Positions 17,833 to 26,183 of a stretch of DNA of 51,280 nucleotides are shown piece after piece; positions within the stretch are counted from its first letter, which is position 1, and each line of letters begins with the position of its first letter. Both the position numbers and the translations under genes were made by a program. The stretch is from an uncultured Bacteroidales bacterium. GTDB taxonomy: Bacteria > Bacteroidota > Bacteroidia > Bacteroidales > P3. A model generated the notes under the pieces. It was given only the letters and a program-made list of their open reading frames with translations, was not told the DNA's origin and searched no databases. Where the stretch lies: assembly GCA_900319865.1 (NCBI GenBank), contig ONQD01000014.1, positions 1 through 51,280 on the forward strand, written 5' to 3'.

Positions 17833-17843
17833 GAATAATTTCT

Positions 17844-17918
17844 ATGAAAAGAAAGATTTACAATAAGTTATTAGGCAACAATAGTCAGTCAAGCAACTCA
17901 AAACGGCACGCAAATTAA
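17844..17918 (+). pseudogene. 5' stub of an AAA ATPase gene
   Basis: The 24-codon frame starts MKRKIYNKLL, a very common opening of Bacteroidales AAA_14/DUF4143 ATPases (usually followed by a Walker A about 20 residues later). Here it changes after residue 10 to GNNSQSSNSKRHAN and stops. The promoter and start survived while the gene body was lost, probably by recombination at the repeat that follows at 17932. Confidence 0.45.
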
Positions 17919-17931
17919 ACTGTAAGAATGG

Positions 17932-18030
17932 CTTGAAGAGTTTAATGAAACCAGAATTGAGTGAATTGAAAATACTGAAAATTAGATAGAAAAACCACCG
18001 CGCAAAAAGGTTGCACTTCAAGGGTGTAAT
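17932..18030 (+). repeat. 99-bp imperfect direct repeat, copy A
   Basis: It aligns without gaps to 20779-20877. I count 15 mismatches by eye, about 85% identity. The shared core includes tttaatgaaaccagaa and ccaccgcgc. Copy A ends in a -7-like taattttg (18027-18034), which probably serves the WYL gene 23 bp downstream. The two copies bracket the WYL and AlbA-type genes, a 2.8-kb unit. Confidence 0.7.
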
Positions 18031-18056
18031 TTTGCAGTCGAAAAAAACAGAATATT

Positions 18057-19157
18057 ATGCCCGCTAATAAGAACGCTGTAACACGTTATTACATACTGGA
18101 CAAGTTGTTGGGTAACCGCTATCACAACTACTCGTCCAAAGATTTGTGCCAGCTTGTCAACGAGGAGCTGAAGGAGCTGAGAGGTTCGGATGAGTCGGAG
18201 AAGAAAAAGGAAGTGGTATGCCTTAGTACCATTCAGCACGACCTGCATTATCTGGAATATGAAGGGCCTTTCCTTGCGGAGATTGAACATTACCAGATTG
18301 ATGTTCCAAGTCAGAAAAACCCCAATAAGACCGTCAAGAAGACTTGCCACCGCTATGCCGACCCTTCTTTTTCTATCTTCAAAAAGGAGATGACGGAGGA
18401 TGAGAAGTATCTACTTGTAGAGGCATTGTCGTTGCTGGGTCAGTTCGATGGGCTGCCCAATCTGGAGGGCTTGGAATCATTGAGAAATGGTCTGAACGTG
18501 AAGACCGACTGGCAGATAATCTCTTTTACAAAGAATCCGTTGGAGAACTCCACTCTGCTTGGTGAGCTCTTCACGGCCATATCTCAACGGCAGGTGGTGG
18601 AACTGCACTATCACCGTTTCGACACTCCCGACGAGGAACGGACGGTGACGTTACATCCCTATCTGCTTAAGGAATACAACCGCCGTTGGTATCTTATTGC
18701 GGCAGCAGAAGAGAGCGGGAAATTGCTGAACTTCGCCCTCGACCGCATTGATAAAGTGGTGCCGTTGCCGTCGCATGTATATGTACTGTATGATGGTGAC
18801 CTCAACGAGCGGTTCGAAGACATTGTAGGCGTGACGCTGAATGAGGACAAGGATTTGCAGACTATTGTGTTCTGGGTCAGCAACCGTTCTAAAGACTACG
18901 TGGCGACCAAACCTATCCACGAGTCACAGCGCAACATTCGTGGGGAGCGGGAGGAGGAGCTCCGCGAGAAGTACCCCACGCTACGTGAGGGGCGCTTCTT
19001 CTCTATTGACTGTATCGAGAACTACGAGTTGATTCGCGAGCTGACCTCCTTCGGCAAAGACTTGATAGTCCTCTCGCCACAGAACATTGTAGAGCAAGTG
19101 CAGCAAAGGATTATAGAGATGCAAAACGAATACGCTGCCGTTTTCAAAAAAAGATAA
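18057..19157 (+). CDS. WYL-domain transcriptional regulator
   Basis: 366 residues. An N-terminal winged-helix region (about 1-75, with STIQHDLHYLE as recognition helix) is followed by a WYL domain containing RRWYLIAAAEE (WYL at 211-213) and an ALDRI strand. A C-terminal WCX-like extension ends the protein. WYL proteins sense nucleic acid or nucleotide ligands and often regulate defence or DNA-damage genes. Here it precedes an AlbA-type ATP-binding gene by 92 bp and the candidate ADP-ribosylation operon by 2 kb. It may act on the repeat array at 17748 or on its neighbours. That link is inference. Confidence 0.9.
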   Translation: MPANKNAVTRYYILDKLLGNRYHNYSSKDLCQLVNEELKELRGSDESEKKKEVVCLSTIQHDLHYLEYEGPFLAEIEHYQIDVPSQKNPNKTVKKTCHRYADPSFSIFKKEMTEDEKYLLVEALSLLGQFDGLPNLEGLESLRNGLNVKTDWQIISFTKNPLENSTLLGELFTAISQRQVVELHYHRFDTPDEERTVTLHPYLLKEYNRRWYLIAAAEESGKLLNFALDRIDKVVPLPSHVYVLYDGDLNERFEDIVGVTLNEDKDLQTIVFWVSNRSKDYVATKPIHESQRNIRGEREEELREKYPTLREGRFFSIDCIENYELIRELTSFGKDLIVLSPQNIVEQVQQRIIEMQNEYAAVFKKR

Positions 19158-19198
19158 AAGCATGGGAGATGATTAGGATTGATATGAAAAAAAATTCG

Positions 19199-19206
19199 TA
19201 TTTTTG
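19199..19206 (+). promoter_or_regulatory. Bacteroidota -7 box (tatttttg)
   Basis: A TAnnTTTG match 44 bp before the AlbA-type gene gives it a promoter separate from the WYL gene. Confidence 0.55.
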
Positions 19207-19249
19207 CAGAGAGAAAGAATAATAAAAGTATAGGTTTCCAAGAAAAGAA

Positions 19250-20764
19250 ATGATTAATACACACGATATAAAGATACTGCAACAGCAACAGGAGGGACAG
19301 CAGTTTGACCGAAAGAGCTTCCGCATTGATGCCAAGACTTTGGCAGTGATAGTGGTGGCTTTTGCCAATGCAGATGGCGGCGATGTGGTGATAGGCATCG
19401 AAGATGATGGCAGAATCACTGGCATCAATGGAAATGATGACCACCTTAACGAGTTGCTGCGTGTGCCCTTCGATTTCTGTTTGCCATCTGTGCCTGTAGA
19501 GGTACATTTTGTGGATTGTATCGATGAAGGCGGGAATGCCAATAGGGTGCTGGTGATGCATGTAGAGCCCAGTATGCGAGTGCATGCCAATCAGGCCGAT
19601 GATGCTTTCTATCGTGTGGGCGACAAGTCGAAGAAATTGAATTTCGAGATGCGCATGCAACTGTTCTATGCCAAGGGTGGCCGCTACTATGAGGATGAGC
19701 CTGTCTATGGTGCGACCATTGATGACATTGACCTCGACTATATTGCCCAGCATTGCAGGAAGATTGGCTATGCGAAGGACGCAGAGACCTATCTACGTAC
19801 CAACAAAGGGTATATTACGACAGTAAACGGAGTGGACAAAGTGTCGGGTGCAGCCATATTGCTGTTTGGCAAAGACCCGCAGAAGTTCTTCCAACGGGCA
19901 CGTATCCGGATAGTACGCTATTTGGGTGATGAAGAACGTTTTGGCCGTGAGATGAATGTGGTGAAAGATGTATCGTTCGAGGGTCGTATCTTGGAGATGA
20001 CACAAAAGGCAATCGCCTTTGTTGATACGCAAATCAAGGAATACACTTTCTTGGGTGAAGATGCCAGGTTTGTAACCATACCGCAATATCCCCCATTCTG
20101 CTGGACAGAATTGATAGTAAATGCTGTCGCCCACCGCGACTATAGCATACTAGGCACCGACATCATGGTGAAGATATTCGACAATCACTATGTGGTGGAA
20201 AGCCCAGGTATCCTGCCGGGCATGGTGCGTATTGATAATATCCGCCAGATGCATTTCTCGCGTAATCCCAAGATAGTCGAGTTTATGCGAGAATATAAAC
20301 TGGTCAAAGAGTTTGGCGAGGGTGTTGACCGTATGTTCCGCGAGATGGCCGAAGTCGGCAACCCTGCCCCCGAATACAAGCAGGTGGAGTTTATGGTCAA
20401 AGTGCGGCTTAATTCTGCATTACGTGATGAAAACGGAACAGAACAGAAAGGCGGGCAAGATAAAATTAGGGAGAAGGGAACACAGGAATCAGGAAGTGAC
20501 CAGAAAAAAGACCAGAAATCGACGAAGTGGCCAGAAAAGTGGCCAGAAAAGTGGCCAGAAAAAGTTTGTCAAATCATTGATGCCTTAGAAAAGGATCAGA
20601 CTATTACAATAGCGAAATTAGAGACCCTATTAGGTCTAGGACATACAACGCTGAAAAAGATTCTGCGTGAAATGCAAAACGAGAACCTCATCCGCCGTGT
20701 GGGACCTGATAAGGGTGGACATTGGGAAGTGATAGCGCAAGGTGAAAGAGGTGAGAAGCAATAA
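19250..20764 (+). CDS. AlbA_2/Schlafen-type ATP-binding protein with C-terminal winged helix
   Basis: 504 residues. The N-terminal AlbA_2 (Schlafen-like) nucleic-acid-binding domain shows EGQQFDRKSF (15-24) and FANADGGDVVIGIEDDG (38-54). A GHKL-type ATPase region follows (ELIVNAVAHRDYS near 286, then the EGVDRMFREM segment), then a Lys/Gln-rich linker with three WPEK repeats and a winged helix (about 435-495). Such proteins are often labelled RecG-like or transcriptional regulator, but they have no helicase motifs and their role is unclear. The family is frequent in mobile and defence regions. A fragment of a relative remains at 26556-27014. It follows the WYL gene and lies inside the 99-bp direct repeats. 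Confidence 0.85.
   Translation: MINTHDIKILQQQQEGQQFDRKSFRIDAKTLAVIVVAFANADGGDVVIGIEDDGRITGINGNDDHLNELLRVPFDFCLPSVPVEVHFVDCIDEGGNANRVLVMHVEPSMRVHANQADDAFYRVGDKSKKLNFEMRMQLFYAKGGRYYEDEPVYGATIDDIDLDYIAQHCRKIGYAKDAETYLRTNKGYITTVNGVDKVSGAAILLFGKDPQKFFQRARIRIVRYLGDEERFGREMNVVKDVSFEGRILEMTQKAIAFVDTQIKEYTFLGEDARFVTIPQYPPFCWTELIVNAVAHRDYSILGTDIMVKIFDNHYVVESPGILPGMVRIDNIRQMHFSRNPKIVEFMREYKLVKEFGEGVDRMFREMAEVGNPAPEYKQVEFMVKVRLNSALRDENGTEQKGGQDKIREKGTQESGSDQKKDQKSTKWPEKWPEKWPEKVCQIIDALEKDQTITIAKLETLLGLGHTTLKKILREMQNENLIRRVGPDKGGHWEVIAQGERGEKQ
20527..20562 (+). repeat. 12-bp tandem repeat, three units, coding for WPEK
   Basis: Three exact units of gtggccagaaaa in the linker of the AlbA-type protein. Loss or gain of a unit keeps the reading frame and changes the linker by four residues. 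Confidence 0.9.
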
Positions 20765-20778
20765 AAGCAAATGAATGA

Positions 20779-20877
20779 CTTGACAAGTTTAATGAAACCA
20801 GAACTAAGAGAATAGAAAACACTGAAAAATAGATAGAGAAGCCACCGCGCCAAAAGATTGCACTTTGAGGGTATAAT
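20779..20877 (+). repeat. 99-bp imperfect direct repeat, copy B
   Basis: The partner of 17932-18030, at about 85% identity. It starts 14 bp after the AlbA-type stop codon and ends about 210 bp before the four-gene operon. The 3' promoter box of copy A is not conserved here. Confidence 0.7.
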
Positions 20878-21012
20878 ACAAATAGGTAGAAATCATGATT
20901 GGAAAGAGCAGTCATGGAATCTTTTGATAAGGTCTGAGAAGCATTTTTTGCTCAATGATGGGGAAAAGAATAGGGTAACCTTATATCTTTTTTGGAAGGA
21001 GAAATATTTTTT

Positions 21013-21045
21013 TTTGCACGGATTCAACAAAAAAACGTATCTTTG
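21013..21045 (+). promoter_or_regulatory. Promoter of the kinase/NADAR/DarT operon
   Basis: A TTTG at 21013-21016 and the -7 box tatctttg at 21038-21045, 21 bp apart, lie 41 bp before the first gene. No other convincing promoter was seen inside the four-gene unit. Confidence 0.65.
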
Positions 21046-21086
21046 TAAAAAAATTCACCCATACACAATCTAACATTATAGTAGTT

Positions 21087-24080
21087 ATGAATTATCCAAG
21101 TGTTTCAGAATATATAGACGCCCTTAGTTGTGCAAGTGACACTTTTGCAACCCTTACATCTCTGACACTTATACTTGATTCCAATGGAAAACCTGTGTAC
21201 ACAAAAGAGACTCATTCTATAGTGTTTCGAATGAGAGACAGTAGTACTGGTGAAGAGTATGACGTTAGGTGTTTTACCGATGACCAAGAAGGTAGGGAAA
21301 CAAAGTATGAGCAGATTGTTCGTGGTTCAGATGTATGGTATCCTAAAGGAATTAGCTATATCGTTGATGAACTGTTTGTTGATACAGCCAACTCAGATAT
21401 GAACGAGTTCCCTGTTGCTGTATTTTCTCATTGTAATACAACAAATATTATTTTGTTTATTAGAGAAAATGTTGACGATAGCGTAATATTATCTAAACTT
21501 GCTTATGACTTTAGCCGTTTGGTTGTGTGGGTTTATGAGAATGGTTATTCATGGCATGATTTGAACGCAGACCATCTCTTTGTGGATGAAATAGGTCATA
21601 TAATCGTCTCTGATTTTGATGAACATGTTGTAATCGCAGATGATTCTACTGATAGTGGACATTTGAATGCAATTCTTATTCTCCTATCTCTAAAAGCAAT
21701 CTCAAGGGAGAAGGGGCTTTTTAATTTATCGACAATTAATCCACAAATCCTTTTTGACGGGAATGAAAAGGACAGTCTCTCATCGAACAAAATAATCGAC
21801 AAATTACTAACGCAAGGAGATAAGGAAATCATTTCTCTAATAGGAGCAATTTTTGTATTCATAGGACAGGGGGATTTATGTGATATACAATCTAAAATCT
21901 TTTGTGTCACACCTCCTCCTGAATCAGAAATGGATAATTTGATAATCATAGCCGAAAAAGGAGATGTCTCAAAACAATTAGAACTGGCTCAGAAATATTG
22001 GGAGCATGAAAAGTATGATGAATCATTTAAATGGTACGAACGTGCTTCTGCCCAAGATAATGCAGAGGGAATTTGTAGGCTGGGAATATGTTATCAAAAA
22101 GGATATGGTGTTGAAAAGGATGAATCAAGGGCTTTTCAACTTTTCCTTAAAGCATCAGAGATGGGTTCTATGGAAGCCCAGTTTCAACTTGCAGAGGCTT
22201 ATTATTTTGGGAAAGGCATTCTTCGAGACAACAAAAAAGCAATGGATTTATACTACAAAACCGCACAAAAAGGCCATAGTATTTCTGAATTTATGGTAGG
22301 CCTATACTATATGCAAAATAGAGGAGAAATTAGTAATACTTTGTCAATTACAAGTAAACGGGATACGGTAATAGCATTTGATTGGTTTATGAAATCCGCA
22401 AAACAAGGTTACCATCCAGCCCAACGTAGAATTGGTGCTTTTTATGAAACTGGCACAGACCCTTGTGTGAGAAATGTAGGGAAAGCCATAGAATGGTATC
22501 AGAAGGCGGCAGAACAAGAGAACCCCCAAGCATTATTCGCTTTGGGAAGATTATATGCTAATGGTATTGACGAAGAAAATCCTGATAATAATAGAGCCTT
22601 TGAATATTATATGCAAGCTGCTAATATGAATCTTCCTGAAGCCCAATATAGGGTTGGAATAGCTTTCTTGTTTGGAAAGGGAGCTGTCAAAGACATGGAT
22701 TCTGCTGTCAGTTGGATAAGGAAATCGTCCGAGCAGGGGTATGCAGCAGCAATAACGCTTCTTTCTGAACTGGAGAATAATACAAATAATACATGTGAGA
22801 CAGAAGCAACAGGGTTGGAGCTTGCTTCTGCTGTAATAGATGCGTATGGCGTATTATATAGTCAGGATGGTAAGAAATTACTGAAATATAGTTTAGAGGA
22901 AGGCTATGGAAATGAATATGTAGCAGGTGCTATATACCGCGATGTTGAAGAATCAGAATTTGGAGAAATCAAGCAGCAAAGTTTGAATAGTTATAAAGTA
23001 AAGGCAGGAACTGAAATTATTTGTGATGAGGCTTTTTCTGAGTGCGAATCACTTCAATGCATTATTTTCCCTCCATCGTTAAGGCATATCGGAGAATATG
23101 CTTTTTATAATTGTGAGAATCTAGAATTCGTAGGGGTCTGTGATGGAATTGAACAAATAGAAACCAAAGCATTTGCAGGATGTGTGAATTTAGAATCTCT
23201 GACATTGCCACAATCATTAAAGACTATTGCGACAGATTCACTAACAGGTGTACAAAATATTGTATCTGATTCTCAAGATTACGTTTGCTCAAATAATTGT
23301 CTTTTTACCAAAGACAAACAGATTCTGTTATACTTCTTCCATAATGGAGAAGATTATCTTGATATACCATATGGGGTTGAAGAGATTGGAGATTACGCCT
23401 TTTCTGAATCAGTAATACGTGATGTTGTGATTCCTAATTCTGTAACAGAAATAGGTAACAGTTCATTCGCCAATTGTCCTAATTTAGAAATAATAAACAT
23501 TCAACAATCTGTAAAAAAGATAAATTCATGTGCTTTTGCAGATTGTAACAATCTATCTTATGTTGTTTTGCCTGAAGGCCTGCAAACAATCGAAAGTCAG
23601 GCATTTATGAATTGTAATAATTTGTCGTTCATTTATCTGCCAGACAGTGTGAAGAAGATCGGTTCAGGGGCGTTTATGTGTACAAATATCAAATCAGTTG
23701 TTTTACCTCGAGATTTGGAAGAACTTGGATGTGATGTGTTTGCATATTCTCCTATTCAAGAAATGGAATCATCTTCTGAAAGATTTGTAGTAAAAGACAT
23801 GGCAATATATACTGACAACGGAAAAACTTTTGTGAACTATTATGGGGGAGAGCCAAGATTTAAGATTCCCGAAGGGGTGGAAGTAATTGCAGATTTTGCA
23901 TTTGGCCTTACATGTCCAAGTCAGGAAATAGTGTTTCCTCGTACAATTAAACAAATTAGAGATTGTTTCTTTCAGTTTACCCCCAAAAGAATCCTTGTTC
24001 CTTCTGAAATAAAAGACCTCATATTGGAAAAATTACCTTCAAATAAACATGAAAAAGTAATTGAATATGATAGTGATTGA
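21087..24080 (+). CDS. Degenerate protein kinase domain with Sel1 repeats and BspA-type leucine-rich repeats
   Basis: 997 residues, no signal peptide, so probably cytosolic. An N-terminal kinase-like domain (about 1-240) has the lobes and a catalytic-loop-like WHDLNADHLFVDEIG (156-170) followed by SDFDEH (175-180). Key positions are altered. The usual VAIK lysine appears as Arg in YDVRCF, the loop Asn is His, and DFG/DYDG reads DFDE. Residues about 290-575 form seven or eight Sel1/TPR-like repeats (for example LGICYQKGYGVEKDESRAF). Residues about 640-990 form LRR_5 (BspA-like) repeats with LExIxxxAFxxCxxL spacing. The architecture suggests a pseudokinase sensor or scaffold. It is the first gene of the AT-rich operon, and its stop codon overlaps the next gene. 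Composition differs from the flanking core genes, which suggests transfer. Confidence 0.8.
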   Translation: MNYPSVSEYIDALSCASDTFATLTSLTLILDSNGKPVYTKETHSIVFRMRDSSTGEEYDVRCFTDDQEGRETKYEQIVRGSDVWYPKGISYIVDELFVDTANSDMNEFPVAVFSHCNTTNIILFIRENVDDSVILSKLAYDFSRLVVWVYENGYSWHDLNADHLFVDEIGHIIVSDFDEHVVIADDSTDSGHLNAILILLSLKAISREKGLFNLSTINPQILFDGNEKDSLSSNKIIDKLLTQGDKEIISLIGAIFVFIGQGDLCDIQSKIFCVTPPPESEMDNLIIIAEKGDVSKQLELAQKYWEHEKYDESFKWYERASAQDNAEGICRLGICYQKGYGVEKDESRAFQLFLKASEMGSMEAQFQLAEAYYFGKGILRDNKKAMDLYYKTAQKGHSISEFMVGLYYMQNRGEISNTLSITSKRDTVIAFDWFMKSAKQGYHPAQRRIGAFYETGTDPCVRNVGKAIEWYQKAAEQENPQALFALGRLYANGIDEENPDNNRAFEYYMQAANMNLPEAQYRVGIAFLFGKGAVKDMDSAVSWIRKSSEQGYAAAITLLSELENNTNNTCETEATGLELASAVIDAYGVLYSQDGKKLLKYSLEEGYGNEYVAGAIYRDVEESEFGEIKQQSLNSYKVKAGTEIICDEAFSECESLQCIIFPPSLRHIGEYAFYNCENLEFVGVCDGIEQIETKAFAGCVNLESLTLPQSLKTIATDSLTGVQNIVSDSQDYVCSNNCLFTKDKQILLYFFHNGEDYLDIPYGVEEIGDYAFSESVIRDVVIPNSVTEIGNSSFANCPNLEIINIQQSVKKINSCAFADCNNLSYVVLPEGLQTIESQAFMNCNNLSFIYLPDSVKKIGSGAFMCTNIKSVVLPRDLEELGCDVFAYSPIQEMESSSERFVVKDMAIYTDNGKTFVNYYGGEPRFKIPEGVEVIADFAFGLTCPSQEIVFPRTIKQIRDCFFQFTPKRILVPSEIKDLILEKLPSNKHEKVIEYDSD

Positions 24081-24768
24081 ATCTAAAAGAAAAAAGTCAG
24101 AAACGCTCCTTAAAGAATATCCGGAGGCCGTTTTTTGTGATGTGACGAGTAAATCTCCTTATAAAGCACTACAGCAACTTAGTCCTTTTTATCCGTGGGG
24201 AGGCATTCCAGTGAGTTTTTCACCGGGGATTTGTGCATCCTGTGTAGAAGCAGTATGGCAAGGACTAAAAGTATTCGAAAACGCTGATATTGATACGGAA
24301 CTTTTTTCAAATGATACGATGAAAGGACTTAAGCGATCATCACGTGTCTATGGTAAAGTGCTGGGTCATAGAAGGGGCGTTTATGGGGAAACACTACTTA
24401 ATTACATAGATGCTCGCAGAAAAATATATATCCCAACATATAAATGGATGTTAGAAAATAAAGCATATAGGTCAATTCAATGTATCAGGGAATTTATTTC
24501 CAAGAATCCTGACAAAACAGTAGTATTATTAGACTACCAAACTAATGATAAAGTTGAGAATTTAAGCAAACCTTTGTCCCATGCATACTTGGTAAAAGCT
24601 TACGTGGAAGGGAGTAGCCCATACGAAGATATTATTATAAAAAATAAAGTCCGCCATGTTTATGTTGGAAGACATGTCATTGAGAGGACTACAATAAAAT
24701 CTCACTTTAAAGAATTGCCTGTGGAAAAAGTAATAGACAATCAATTAACGCTTGATTTCGATGAATAG
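24067..24768 (+). CDS. NADAR-like protein (possible DNA ADP-ribose glycohydrolase / antitoxin)
   Basis: 233 residues from the ATG at 24067, which overlaps the previous stop codon by 14 bp (a TTG at 24061 is possible). The segment LSPFYPWGGIPVSFSP (38-53) followed by VEAVWQGLKVF (60-70) resembles the YbiA/NADAR pattern LSNFYPxx...SEHYxQxxKF. Glu61, Gln65 and Lys68 have the same spacing as in YbiA. The continuation (MKGLKR...LGHRRG) sits where NADAR proteins have their Gly-Arg segment. NADAR enzymes remove ADP-ribose from modified guanine in DNA and act as antitoxins to some DarT toxins. Here the next gene encodes a DarT-like domain, so the pairing supports the call. The match is made by eye. 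The protein may belong to an uncharacterised DUF family. Confidence 0.55.
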   Translation: MIVIESKRKKSETLLKEYPEAVFCDVTSKSPYKALQQLSPFYPWGGIPVSFSPGICASCVEAVWQGLKVFENADIDTELFSNDTMKGLKRSSRVYGKVLGHRRGVYGETLLNYIDARRKIYIPTYKWMLENKAYRSIQCIREFISKNPDKTVVLLDYQTNDKVENLSKPLSHAYLVKAYVEGSSPYEDIIIKNKVRHVYVGRHVIERTTIKSHFKELPVEKVIDNQLTLDFDE

Positions 24769-26170
24769 AAGAAAAGATTATAGGGTGTTTGAGCAGGTTC
24801 TTGAGAAATACAACATTTCGAAGTTTTATCACTTTACAGACCGAGAAAATGTTGATTCAATCATCCAAAATGGAGGACTATTCTCTTATGGAGATTGTAT
24901 CAAGCGAGGCATTCACATTAGCAGACCTGGTGGCTCTGAGTTATCACATGAACTAGATGAAAAAGAAAATTTGCAGAATTATGTAAGAATTAGTATCTGT
25001 AAGAAACATCCAATGATGTACTATGCAATTCAGGACGAGCGAATAGTTAATCCAGTAATATTGGAAATTGATACAGATATACTGTTCATTGAAGGTAATG
25101 TTTTTTCTGATAAGAACGCTGTTCGTTCTGATTCAAATAAAGGGAGAGATTTCGCTGATTTCAACAGAATTCACTTTAATACAGCAACACGTAGAAACCA
25201 ATTCGATGTGGATGAGGAAGAGCAGGAATACTATCAGGCGGAAATCTTGGTGCCCCACTATATTCCACTTCATTATATTCTTAACATTGCTGACTTTCAA
25301 ACAGAGGATATAGAAAGAGGTACGATAACAGTTAAACGACCATATTCATCAATCATCACAGAAGATAACCCCGCAGGTATCTTTTTCATCCTTAACCAAT
25401 CATATCCAACAGAAGAAATTATTTCATTTGATGGCACTGAAGTGTCAAAGGCATCTGCTGAATGTAGTATAATTGACCAAGTAATAAACGAACTTATTGT
25501 ACAAAATACAAGTAATGGTGTAATAGATGACCGGTATAATATTGCTGTTTCAGGTTATGGAGACTATGTATTCAACTGTTTGAAAGGTAGTAGTATCCAA
25601 TCTTTAAAAGAGCTATATGATAATCCTTTTTCTGTAAAGACTCAGATTAAAGAAATAAAGACTCGACAAGGAGCAAAAACAATAGAACAAAAACGACCTG
25701 CTTGGGTGATACCACGGAGTGATGGAGGGGCATATCTCAATATAGCCTTAAACAAAGTCAAAAAGTTGGTTGATAAATGGACGGAAGAGCACATAGACTC
25801 ATTTCCTCCAATAATAATACATATTACGGAATTCCGGTATCATGGAGCAGAAGATAGTGAAATGATCCGATTGGCAAAAGAAATAAAATCATTACTCACG
25901 AACGACGGGAATGCATTACTTTTTAATATTGTATTGACGTGGAATGAGGATTTAGTTCCTGTTAAATATCCGAGCGATGAGTGTGAAGTTAGCGAATCGT
26001 ATTATGGAAGTGTGTATTATTTAATGTCAAGTGTGTTGCCTCAGTCCTTTTACAATAACATGCGGATTAAAGAGAGCTCTACAGAATATCAGGAACAACA
26101 TGTCGGTATCGCAATGAATATTAAGATCTCAGATTTGCTTCCAACAATACTCTCAATTATTCCTCAATAA
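24761..26170 (+). CDS. DarT-like ADP-ribosyltransferase fused to a degenerate von Willebrand A domain
   Basis: 469 residues from the ATG at 24761, overlapping the previous gene by 8 bp (a TTG at 24752 is possible). The N-terminal half (about 15-180) matches the DarT/DUF4433 pattern. It has FYHFTDRENVDSIIQNGGL (22-40) for NAD binding, YVRISICKKHPMMYYA (74-89) in place of the family's YxPFYFxPRSPMxY, and YYQAEILVP with Glu161 as candidate catalytic residue. DarT enzymes transfer ADP-ribose to bases of single-stranded DNA. The C-terminal half (about 220-469) resembles vWA domains found with bacterial kinases (YNIAVSGYGDYV, AWVIPRSDGGAYLNIALNKV, PPIIIHITEF, NALLFNIVLTW). The metal-site residues DxSxS, Thr and Asp appear lost. 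The upstream partner looks NADAR-like. Confidence 0.7.
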   Translation: MNRRKDYRVFEQVLEKYNISKFYHFTDRENVDSIIQNGGLFSYGDCIKRGIHISRPGGSELSHELDEKENLQNYVRISICKKHPMMYYAIQDERIVNPVILEIDTDILFIEGNVFSDKNAVRSDSNKGRDFADFNRIHFNTATRRNQFDVDEEEQEYYQAEILVPHYIPLHYILNIADFQTEDIERGTITVKRPYSSIITEDNPAGIFFILNQSYPTEEIISFDGTEVSKASAECSIIDQVINELIVQNTSNGVIDDRYNIAVSGYGDYVFNCLKGSSIQSLKELYDNPFSVKTQIKEIKTRQGAKTIEQKRPAWVIPRSDGGAYLNIALNKVKKLVDKWTEEHIDSFPPIIIHITEFRYHGAEDSEMIRLAKEIKSLLTNDGNALLFNIVLTWNEDLVPVKYPSDECEVSESYYGSVYYLMSSVLPQSFYNNMRIKESSTEYQEQHVGIAMNIKISDLLPTILSIIPQ

Positions 26171-26183
26171 TAGTCAAATACAC

